Below are positions 1 through 5,653 of a stretch of 5,653 bases of DNA, one piece after another. The stretch is from Bacteroidales bacterium UBA2559 (GTDB lineage: Bacteria; Bacteroidota; Bacteroidia; Bacteroidales; Bacteroidaceae). Position 1 is the first letter of the stretch, and each line of letters starts with the position of its first letter. The notes under the pieces were generated by a model. The model saw only the letters and a list, made by a program, of their open reading frames with translations, searched no databases and was not told the origin of the DNA. The position numbers were made by a program, and so were the translations under genes. The stretch lies in the NCBI GenBank assembly GCA_002340405.1, contig DDLZ01000097.1, positions 28,988 to 34,640 of the forward strand, given 5' to 3'.

Positions 1-104
1 AAAAGCAAATTTAATCAAAAAAACACTATATAATACTTTCTGAGTATTCATACACGTAATTTTTTATAACTTTGCACTTCGTTAATCTAAAATAAGAGAT
101 TGTA
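1..104. other. A/T-rich intergenic leader upstream of yidC
   Basis: No gene is supported here. All three forward frames meet stops early, and the short peptides they encode do not look like the end of a known protein. The stretch is strongly A/T-rich and contains a Bacteroidota-type -7 box at 67-74 followed by the leader of yidC. An in-frame TAA at 93-95 fixes the upstream limit of the yidC reading frame. The preceding gene, often pyrG in Bacteroidales, is not visible. Confidence 0.7.
67..74 (+). promoter_or_regulatory. Putative -7 promoter box for yidC (TAACTTTG)
   Basis: TAACTTTG matches the Bacteroidota housekeeping sigma -7 consensus TAnnTTTG exactly and is followed by C, as is common in that group. 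It ends 30 nt before the GTG start at 105, which would give a leader of roughly 25 nt. I see no convincing -33 TTTG element at the usual 19-21 nt spacing. The nearest candidate, TTTC at 37-40, is too far upstream, so the call rests on the -7 box alone. Confidence 0.6.
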
Positions 105-1979
105 GTGGATAAAAGAAGTTATTTCGGCCTTATATTTATAGGATTGGCCATGATAATGTTGTTATTTTCGACCGACCGTTCATCGAAAAAGGTTATTCCG
201 GAACAAAACGAATCAAAAGAGGAGACAGAATTAAATATAACGGGAATAGATTCCGTTTCCGATAATACAACCGAAATTACAGCAACTGAGACATTTATTG
301 CTGCCGACTCATCATCTATTTTCAATGCGATGAATGGCAACGACGGTGTTGTAACCCTTGACAATGGTAAGGTCAGAATAGATATCTCCAATAAAGGCGG
401 CGTACCCGCATCGGCTAAACTGTATGGGTACAAAGAGCAGGACGGTACGGATATTCTCCTGTTCGGCAAGGATGACATTAGCCTCAGTTTCATGATTGAC
501 GGTAAAAATGAAAACATAAACACAAAAGATCTCTATTTTCAGCCCGTCGATAAGAGCGACAGCTCGGTTACAATGCGTCTTGCAGTCAACGGATACGGAT
601 GGCTGGATTTCATCTACACGCTTCATCCTGAAAGCTATCTGCTTGACTTCGAAATCAAAGCCAACGGAATGTACAACTTCTTCAGTTCCGATTTGAACAC
701 CATCTCCATGGATTGGATACAAAATCTGCGCCAGCATGAAAAGGGTTTTGAATTTGAACAGAGATATACCACCCTTACATACAAAACAGCCGAAAAAAGG
801 AGGGCGAAAATAATAAGATCAGGAAAAGGTACGACCAAGACCACCGTTGAAACACCTCTGGACTGGATTGCTTATAAAAATCAGTTTTTCTCATCTATTC
901 TAGCTTCAGACCATACATTCAACAGCAACGGCACACTGTCAGGTCTAACCTATACGAAAGGACAAGGTTACATGAAGAAATTCCAAAGCAGGACCTCTAC
1001 CTATTTTGATCCGACCGGCAACCAATCAACCAAACTGCATTTCTACTTCGGCCCGAACGATTACGCCATTCTAACGGCTGACAATAAAATCATCTCGTCC
1101 GACAAGAATTTTCGGCTTAACCGTGTGATAGACCTGGGCTGGCCAGTGGTACGTGAAATGAACCGTTTTCTCATAATGCCACTCTTCAATCTGCTCTCAA
1201 AGTGGAACCTGAACATGGGTCTTGTCATTCTTCTCATGACAATAATTGTGAAAATAATAGTATTCCCTGCACAATTCAAGTCATTCATGTCGTCGGCAAA
1301 GATGCGCGCACTCAAACCCTATGTCGATGAGATCAACGCCAAATATCCCAAACCTGAAGACGCAATGCAGAAACAACAGGAGGTTATGGCGCTTTACAAT
1401 AAATATGGTGTGGGAATAATGGGCGGTTGCCTTCCTGCCCTTGTGCAGATGCCCGTATGGATGGCTTTCTTCTTCTTCGTACCGAATGCTATTGAGCTTC
1501 GTCAGCAGAGCTTCCTTTGGGCAACCGACTTGACAGGATTTGATGACATAATACACTGGGAAAACAGCATTCCTCTGATAGGCAATCACCTCAGCATTTT
1601 CTGTGTACTCTTCTGTCTGACAAACATCATCAATACCGTAATTTCGATGAAACAGCAACAACAAGCTCCCGGACAGGAAGATCAGATGAAAATGATGAGA
1701 TGGATGATGTATCTGATGCCCGTTGTATTCTTTTTCACATTCAACAACTATTCGTCAGGACTCTGTTACTACTATTTCATTTCAGGTCTCGTCAATATAA
1801 TAACTATGATTTGGCTCCGGCAGTCAACCGATGACAAGAAGATTCTGGAAAAACTTGAAGCTAACTATCAGGCATCGCGCAATGACCCCAACAAACGCAA
1901 CAAAGGGAGCAGCCTGATGGCACGGCTTGAAGCCATGCAAAAAGAGCAGGAGCGTTTGCAAAGACAACAGCGCAAGTGA
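105..1979 (+). CDS. yidC: Membrane protein insertase YidC (Oxa1/YidC/Alb3 family)
   Basis: YidC inserts and folds inner-membrane proteins, alone or with SecYEG. Visible in the 624 residues: an N-terminal membrane segment (about 6-22) in a typical Bacteroidota opening (MDKRSYFG); a low-complexity linker rich in Ser, Thr and Glu (about 24-75); a large periplasmic beta-sandwich domain (about 80-345); and the Oxa1-like insertase core (about 360-575). Core landmarks are KMRALKP at 399-405, GGCLPALVQMP at 440-450, ELRQQSF at 464-470 and a Met-rich stretch at 527-539 before the NNYSSG motif at 547-552. The tail (about 578-624) is basic, predicted helical and rich in Gln, Lys and Arg, as expected for ribosome contact. 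The groove position that is Arg366 in E. coli is Lys383 here. The start is GTG: an in-frame stop lies at 93-95, and the next ATG (codon 16, at 150) would cut into the first membrane segment. Length is normal for the phylum and the gene looks intact. It is convergent with the next gene. Confidence 0.97.
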   Translation: MDKRSYFGLIFIGLAMIMLLFSTDRSSKKVIPEQNESKEETELNITGIDSVSDNTTEITATETFIAADSSSIFNAMNGNDGVVTLDNGKVRIDISNKGGVPASAKLYGYKEQDGTDILLFGKDDISLSFMIDGKNENINTKDLYFQPVDKSDSSVTMRLAVNGYGWLDFIYTLHPESYLLDFEIKANGMYNFFSSDLNTISMDWIQNLRQHEKGFEFEQRYTTLTYKTAEKRRAKIIRSGKGTTKTTVETPLDWIAYKNQFFSSILASDHTFNSNGTLSGLTYTKGQGYMKKFQSRTSTYFDPTGNQSTKLHFYFGPNDYAILTADNKIISSDKNFRLNRVIDLGWPVVREMNRFLIMPLFNLLSKWNLNMGLVILLMTIIVKIIVFPAQFKSFMSSAKMRALKPYVDEINAKYPKPEDAMQKQQEVMALYNKYGVGIMGGCLPALVQMPVWMAFFFFVPNAIELRQQSFLWATDLTGFDDIIHWENSIPLIGNHLSIFCVLFCLTNIINTVISMKQQQQAPGQEDQMKMMRWMMYLMPVVFFFTFNNYSSGLCYYYFISGLVNIITMIWLRQSTDDKKILEKLEANYQASRNDPNKRNKGSSLMARLEAMQKEQERLQRQQRK

Positions 1980-1981
1980 TA

Positions 1982-2008
1982 ATAACAGGTCTAAAAAAAG
2001 ACTGTTAT
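1982..2008. terminator. Stem-loop between convergent genes, possible bidirectional terminator
   Basis: ATAACAG (1982-1988) pairs with CTGTTAT (2002-2008). The stem continues with TCT (1990-1992) against AGA (1999-2001) if G1989 is bulged, giving ten pairs closed by a six-A loop (1993-1998). It begins three bases after the yidC stop codon and lies in the only gap between two convergent genes, which suits a shared terminator. Against this, neither strand has a clear T-tract directly after the stem, and the stem is A/T-rich. A weaker competing pairing, AACAGG (1984-1989) with CCTGTT (2010-2015), overlaps it. Confidence 0.4.
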
Positions 2009-2024
2009 GCCTGTTTGAGCATAA

Positions 2025-4139
2025 TCACTTAAGCCATTTTTCCAACCATCCGAAGAAGGTGCGTTGCCACAGAATACCGTTCTGCGGTTTGAGCACCCAG
2101 TGATTCTCATCGGGAAAGAGCAGCAACTGTGCCGGAACTCCGTGCAAACGGGCTGCCTGAAATGCCGACAAGGTTTGCGAATAGATTATCCTGTAATCTT
2201 TCTCTCCATGTATGCAGAGGATCGGAGTATCCCATTTGTCAACAAAAAGATGCGGCGAGGAGGCATAAGTCTGTTGGGCAATCGCATTCTCCTTCTCCCA
2301 ATAGGGACCGCCCATATCCCACTGCGGGAACCACATCTCCTCGGTTTCTACATACTGCTGTTCCAAATTGAATATACCGTCATGAGCTATGAATGCCTTG
2401 AACCTACCCTCATGATGACCTGCAAGCCAATATACCGAATAACCGCCGAAACTGGCTCCCACACATCCCAGACGCTCACTGTCCACATAAGGCTCCTTGC
2501 TTACCTCATCGATGGCCGAAAGCAGGTCTTTCATACACTGACCGCCATAATCACCGCTAATCTGTTCGTTCCACTCCTGACCGAAGCCGGGCAGACCGCG
2601 ACGGTTTGGTGCCACCACTATATAACCTTGAGCAGCCATTATACGGAAATTCCAGCGATAGCTCCAGAACTGCGACACCATGCTCTGCGGACCGCCCCCG
2701 CAGAAAAGCAGCGCAGGATATCTCTTTGAAGGATCAAAATTTGGAGGATAGACTACCCAAGTCAGCATATCCTTACCGTCTGAGGTGGTAATGTGACGCT
2801 CCTCTACCCTTATGTTATCCAACTGGGAAAAAATATGGTCATTCTCATGGGAAATCTTTTCAGCCAAACCTCTCCTCAGGTCAAAAGAGTATATTTCAGT
2901 GGCATTTTGTATGGATTGCCTGGTCAGAATAATGCGATTGTTTCTGGCCAATGCCAGCGAATTGAAGTCTGCCGTATCATCACTCATAGGCACTATATTT
3001 CCTTCCAAATCAACTGTAAACAGCGCCATCCTTCCATTCCAGGAACCGATGAAATAGAAGCAAGAACCGTCTGATTCCCAAATAAAAGCATCTACATTAC
3101 TGTCAAAATTTTCAGAGACCGACCACTTGCGTTTGGTCTCCATATCCATGACGTAGAGTCTGTTTCGGTCACTCTCATATCCGTCACGTTCCATGCTGAG
3201 CCAGGCCATGTAGTTGCCGTCAGGAGAGAATTGCGGGTTTATGTCATACCCCATATTGCGATCCTTTTCGCCCTCTATTTTGCAGAGATTCAAGGTTGTA
3301 CCCTTTTCTACATCGAAAAGGTATATGTCCGAATCAGTACTTTTAGCATACTCCAAGCCCTGCTTCTTGCGACAGGTATATGCCACGGAACGGCTGTCCG
3401 GCGACCATGCGAACTGTTCCACGCCCCCAAACGGACGCAGCGGACTCTCATAAGGTTCACCTTCGATTATATCCCTGACTTCCGGTGATATTCCGGTCCC
3501 GTCAAAATCAGCCACATAGGGATGAGGAAGCTGAGTTACCCAGCTATCCCAGTGACGGAACATCAGGTCATCAGCTATCCGACCGGTTGCTGAAGGCAGA
3601 TCGGCATACTGGACCTCTTTTACCGAAGGATTGGGAACACTCATAACCATCAAGACCTTACTTAGGTCGGGCGAGAAGAGGAAACCCTCAACATCACGGT
3701 CGGTATCGGAGAGCTTTGAGCGACGCTTACCTTTTGTGTCTGTTACCCATATCTGCTGACTGCCGGATTCATTTGAAAGAAATGCAATCCTCTCATTATC
3801 CAGCCAGGCAGGGCTGTGTTCGGACCAGTGGTTGCCCGTAAGCATCCTTACATCTTCACCCTTGTCAGTCATTACATACAACACCGTATGAGACGCATTC
3901 TCCTCTACACTATAGTAAGAGACCTGATAGACTATCATCGAACCGTCAGGCGATACGGCTACCCCGCCTATCCTTCCCATTGCCCACAGGACCTCAGGCG
4001 TAAGAACGCCGTCTTCGATCGTAATTTCACTTTTTCCGATGTTAACCGTACTCCCGTTTTCCTCCTTCATTCCAAATAGTATAAGGTAAACTGCAGCAAC
4101 AACAATTGCCAGCATACCAAATGTAAATCTTCTGTTCAT
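2025..4139 (-). CDS. dpp5: S9 family serine peptidase, dipeptidyl peptidase 5-like, envelope-located
   Basis: A 704-residue prolyl-oligopeptidase-family enzyme. DPP5 of Porphyromonas gingivalis is the closest family I recognise. It releases N-terminal dipeptides with Ala or a hydrophobic residue second, in the periplasm. The N-terminus MNRR followed by a hydrophobic stretch (about 6-23) is a signal peptide or anchor. A beta-propeller follows (about 45-430), with PD40/WD40-like blades visible as SPDG or SPDx turns near 63, 156, 246 and 305, and with RHWDSW at 195-200. The alpha/beta-hydrolase domain spans about 440-704: oxyanion-region GGGPQS at 481-486, nucleophile Ser563 in GASFGGY, Asp648 in HGEKD, and His680 in DENH. 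The triad is complete and the length is typical. ATG at 4139 is the first start after an in-frame stop at 4152-4154 (TAA on this strand), and AAGG lies 5 nt upstream of it. It is divergent from the dsbD-like gene. The substrate specificity is inferred from the family and not visible; other S9C oligopeptidases remain possible. Confidence 0.92.
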   Translation of the reverse strand: MNRRFTFGMLAIVVAAVYLILFGMKEENGSTVNIGKSEITIEDGVLTPEVLWAMGRIGGVAVSPDGSMIVYQVSYYSVEENASHTVLYVMTDKGEDVRMLTGNHWSEHSPAWLDNERIAFLSNESGSQQIWVTDTKGKRRSKLSDTDRDVEGFLFSPDLSKVLMVMSVPNPSVKEVQYADLPSATGRIADDLMFRHWDSWVTQLPHPYVADFDGTGISPEVRDIIEGEPYESPLRPFGGVEQFAWSPDSRSVAYTCRKKQGLEYAKSTDSDIYLFDVEKGTTLNLCKIEGEKDRNMGYDINPQFSPDGNYMAWLSMERDGYESDRNRLYVMDMETKRKWSVSENFDSNVDAFIWESDGSCFYFIGSWNGRMALFTVDLEGNIVPMSDDTADFNSLALARNNRIILTRQSIQNATEIYSFDLRRGLAEKISHENDHIFSQLDNIRVEERHITTSDGKDMLTWVVYPPNFDPSKRYPALLFCGGGPQSMVSQFWSYRWNFRIMAAQGYIVVAPNRRGLPGFGQEWNEQISGDYGGQCMKDLLSAIDEVSKEPYVDSERLGCVGASFGGYSVYWLAGHHEGRFKAFIAHDGIFNLEQQYVETEEMWFPQWDMGGPYWEKENAIAQQTYASSPHLFVDKWDTPILCIHGEKDYRIIYSQTLSAFQAARLHGVPAQLLLFPDENHWVLKPQNGILWQRTFFGWLEKWLK

Positions 4140-4161
4140 ATGAACCTTATTTTATAATACG

Positions 4162-4169
4162 CGAAGATA
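4162..4169 (-). promoter_or_regulatory. Putative -7 box for the S9 peptidase (TATCTTCG)
   Basis: On the minus strand this reads TATCTTCG, one mismatch from the Bacteroidota consensus TAnnTTTG, and it is followed by C. It ends 22 nt before the ATG at 4139, giving a short leader of about 16 nt. No clear -33 TTTG lies upstream on this strand. Confidence 0.5.
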
Positions 4170-4202
4170 TAAACTTTTCTGCGCTATTCCATTTTTTCTA
4201 TA

Positions 4203-4210
4203 TATCTTCG
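4203..4210 (+). promoter_or_regulatory. Putative -7 box for dsbD (TATCTTCG)
   Basis: TATCTTCG followed by C has one mismatch from TAnnTTTG and is identical to the box serving the divergent peptidase gene. It ends 22 nt before the ATG at 4233. A weak -33 candidate is TTTC at 4176-4179, with a spacer of 23 nt that is slightly longer than usual. Confidence 0.5.
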
Positions 4211-4232
4211 CGCTGAAATTCTAAAAATTGAA

Positions 4233-5653
4233 ATGTCATTCTCAGCTTTATTATCAGCCTGTCTGTTGCTGCTTTCACCACAGTTTAACCTCTCCGGCCT
4301 GTCGTCCGGCAGTCCCGTCAGCGTAAAACAGTCTGTAAAACAGACATCGGATACTCTAAGCGTCAGTTTCGACGTAACTATTTCAAATGGGTGGCATGTC
4401 TATTCCGTAACGGTTCCCGAAGGAGGCCCTACCAGAGCGTCAGTCCGTTACGATTCTATCTCGGGCGCTTCACCGTTAGGACCGCTCCGGTTCAAAGGGG
4501 ACGAGAAGACTATGTACGACAAAGTCTTCGAAATGGAGGTCAGCTATTTTGAAAAAAAGGTGATTTTCACGCAGGATTTCAGACTTACCGCTCCCGTATG
4601 GCATATTGAAGGAGCTTTAGCCTTCGGGGCATGCAATAACGAAAGTTGCCTGCCGCCGCAATATTCCGAATTCACCTTCTCATCGGAACCTGTTGCCAAT
4701 CTGTCAGAGGCCGATGACAATTACACCGATCTCTCCTCATTAGAGGGATATGACGAGCAGCAATGGGAACCCGTAACCTATAGTTCCGGAAACGGTGTGT
4801 CAACAAAAGGAATCGGTCTTACCAGGCTCTTCTTTACCAGTTTTTTAGGCGGCCTGATTGCCCTGCTCACTCCTTGCGTATGGCCTATAATACCGATGAC
4901 GGTCAGTTTCTTCATGAAAAGATCCAAAGATAGAAAATCCGAGATCAGGGACGCTGTTCTGTACGGATTCTCCATAATCATCGTATATGTAACACTGGCA
5001 TTGACCATAACTCTGATTTTTGGAGCCAATGCCCTCAACTCACTGGCCACCAACTCCATTGTCAACATAGCCTTCTTCCTTATTCTGGTTGTCTTCGCAC
5101 TCGCCCTGTTCGGATTGTTCGATTTTACCCTGCCTGCCAGCTGGAGTACCGGTACGGGACGACGGGCAATGTCGGGCGGCTTCGGAGGGATATTCTTCAT
5201 GGCTCTGACCCTTACAATAGTATCATTCTCCTGCACCGGCCCTATTATAGGCTTCCTGCTGGTCGATGCGGCATCGACCGGAAGCATTCTGGCCCCTACT
5301 GTCGGCATGCTGGGTTTCTCTTTAGCCCTGGCTATCCCTTTCGTACTGTTTGCAATGTTTCCCGGCTGGCTGCAGTCGATACCCAAGTCGGGAGGCTGGA
5401 TGGAGAAGGTAAAGGTGACCCTCGGATTCATTGAACTCGCATTTGCACTGAAATTCCTATCGGTAGCCGATATGGCCTACGGATGGGGAATACTGCCGCG
5501 CGACCTATTCATAATCCTGTGGATCATCATTGCCATCCTGCTTGGACTCTACCTGATCGGAGTCCTGAATTTCAAAAAAGGCGTGAAACGTTCAAAACCC
5601 GGAATAGCGGCAACTGTTTCGGCTATACTCTGTTTTGCATTCGCGGCATGGCT
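4233..5653 (+). CDS. dsbD: Thiol:disulfide interchange protein DsbD, 5' part, runs off the window
   Basis: DsbD passes electrons from cytoplasmic thioredoxin through its membrane domain to periplasmic partners. The frame stays open from ATG 4233 to the window edge (473 codons). Visible: a hydrophobic export segment (about 4-22); an N-terminal DsbD-alpha-like immunoglobulin fold (about 30-155) with its cysteine pair C134 and C139 in ACNNESCLPP, comparable to C103/C109 of E. coli DsbD; then the CcdA-like membrane domain from about 197, with roughly eight hydrophobic segments by the edge. The two membrane redox cysteines are C215 in LLTPCVWPIIP and C334 in SFSCTGPIIG, matching C163 and C285 of E. 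coli DsbD. The C-terminal thioredoxin-like domain with its CxxC would lie beyond 5653, so about 200 residues are probably missing. The signal segment has no Lys or Arg before the hydrophobic core, which is unusual, but no better in-frame start exists downstream of the promoter. A CcdA-type protein lacking the thioredoxin domain cannot be excluded until the 3' end is seen. Confidence 0.93.
   Translation, partial: MSFSALLSACLLLLSPQFNLSGLSSGSPVSVKQSVKQTSDTLSVSFDVTISNGWHVYSVTVPEGGPTRASVRYDSISGASPLGPLRFKGDEKTMYDKVFEMEVSYFEKKVIFTQDFRLTAPVWHIEGALAFGACNNESCLPPQYSEFTFSSEPVANLSEADDNYTDLSSLEGYDEQQWEPVTYSSGNGVSTKGIGLTRLFFTSFLGGLIALLTPCVWPIIPMTVSFFMKRSKDRKSEIRDAVLYGFSIIIVYVTLALTITLIFGANALNSLATNSIVNIAFFLILVVFALALFGLFDFTLPASWSTGTGRRAMSGGFGGIFFMALTLTIVSFSCTGPIIGFLLVDAASTGSILAPTVGMLGFSLALAIPFVLFAMFPGWLQSIPKSGGWMEKVKVTLGFIELAFALKFLSVADMAYGWGILPRDLFIILWIIIAILLGLYLIGVLNFKKGVKRSKPGIAATVSAILCFAFAAW

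Larger units (their letters stand above)
4160..4212. repeat. Perfect 12-bp inverted repeat with 29-nt spacer in the divergent promoter region
   Basis: The left arm CGCGAAGATATA (4160-4171) is the exact reverse complement of the right arm TATATCTTCGCG (4201-4212). The match does not extend at either end. Each arm reads outward as a promoter -7-like sequence toward its own gene, and each arm lies at the same distance from its start codon. The simplest reading is two copies of one promoter element pointing in opposite directions. A binding site for a shared regulator is an alternative. The 29-nt spacer makes a terminator or a single compact operator less likely. Confidence 0.75.
4140..4232. other. 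Divergent intergenic region between the S9 peptidase and dsbD
   Basis: These 93 bp must hold the promoters of both flanking genes. Both -7-like boxes lie inside the arms of a perfect 12-bp inverted repeat. The centre (about 4172-4200) is A/T-rich. Neither gene has a strong Shine-Dalgarno sequence: the leader before dsbD is A-rich (ctaaaaattgaa), and the peptidase has only AAGG. Confidence 0.8.

Noticed and set aside
1..60. The 3' end of an upstream gene such as pyrG
   Set aside because: None of the frames ends in a sequence I can recognise as the C-terminus of CTP synthase, and the composition looks intergenic.
119..844. Minus-strand open frames of 69-141 codons opposite the first part of yidC
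   Set aside because: They overlap each other and a well-supported gene, have no promoter or start context, and encode no recognisable protein.
1061..1664. Minus-strand open frames of 84 and 127 codons opposite the YidC core domain
   Set aside because: They are antisense shadows of the most conserved part of yidC and show no coding evidence of their own.
1683..1724. Met-rich, ATGA-rich run in yidC as a tandem repeat
   Set aside because: It encodes the Met-rich membrane segment (residues 527-539) that is usual for Bacteroidota YidC, and the units are not regular.
2064..2729. A 221-codon open frame on the plus strand, plus several shorter ones up to 4079
   Set aside because: They are antisense to the S9 peptidase, which has an intact catalytic triad and propeller motifs. 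Their translations show no family resemblance.
4254..4265. Possible lipobox LSAC (Cys10) at the N-terminus of DsbD
   Set aside because: The pattern fits, but only nine residues precede the Cys, none are charged, and the hydrophobic core (LLLLS) follows it. This is the wrong order for a lipoprotein signal.
4778..5431. A 217-codon open frame on the minus strand
   Set aside because: It lies wholly antisense to the membrane domain of dsbD, whose forward frame shows clear family motifs (TPCVWP, SCTGP). The antisense translation is rich in Pro, Arg and Lys, with no recognisable domain.

Overview
The window reads as ordinary chromosomal DNA of a Bacteroidota bacterium, probably of the order Bacteroidales. 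The protein families point there: a YidC beginning MDKxS with a very large periplasmic domain, and a DPP5-type S9 peptidase with the RHWDSW and GGPQS...RWNF signatures. The expression signals agree. Bacteroidota-type -7 boxes (TAnnTTTG) precede the genes, no strong Shine-Dalgarno sequence is present, and the leaders are A/T-rich. Base composition looks moderate and even across the three genes, with no sign of recent transfer.

Layout. Positions 1-104 are an A/T-rich leader holding a good -7 box (67-74). Positions 105-1979 (+) encode the membrane insertase YidC from a GTG start. A 45-bp convergent gap (1980-2024) holds a stem-loop that may be a shared terminator. Positions 2025-4139 (-) encode an envelope S9 family serine peptidase resembling dipeptidyl peptidase 5, with an intact Ser-Asp-His triad. 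A 93-bp divergent intergenic region (4140-4232) carries a perfect 12-bp inverted repeat, each arm of which contains a -7-like box exactly 22 nt from its start codon. From 4233 (+) to the window edge runs the 5' part (473 codons) of a DsbD-type thiol:disulfide interchange protein. It is open at the right edge and its C-terminal thioredoxin domain is not in view.

How the genes relate. All three act in the cell envelope: YidC inserts inner-membrane proteins, DsbD carries reducing power across the inner membrane, and the S9 enzyme trims peptides, probably in the periplasm. They lie in three separate transcription units, so the functional link is an inference. The closest link is between the peptidase and dsbD, which are divergent and share a symmetric promoter region.

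I found no RNA gene, mobile element, CRISPR array, phage gene or undescribed multi-gene system. The most interesting item is the symmetric divergent promoter region.
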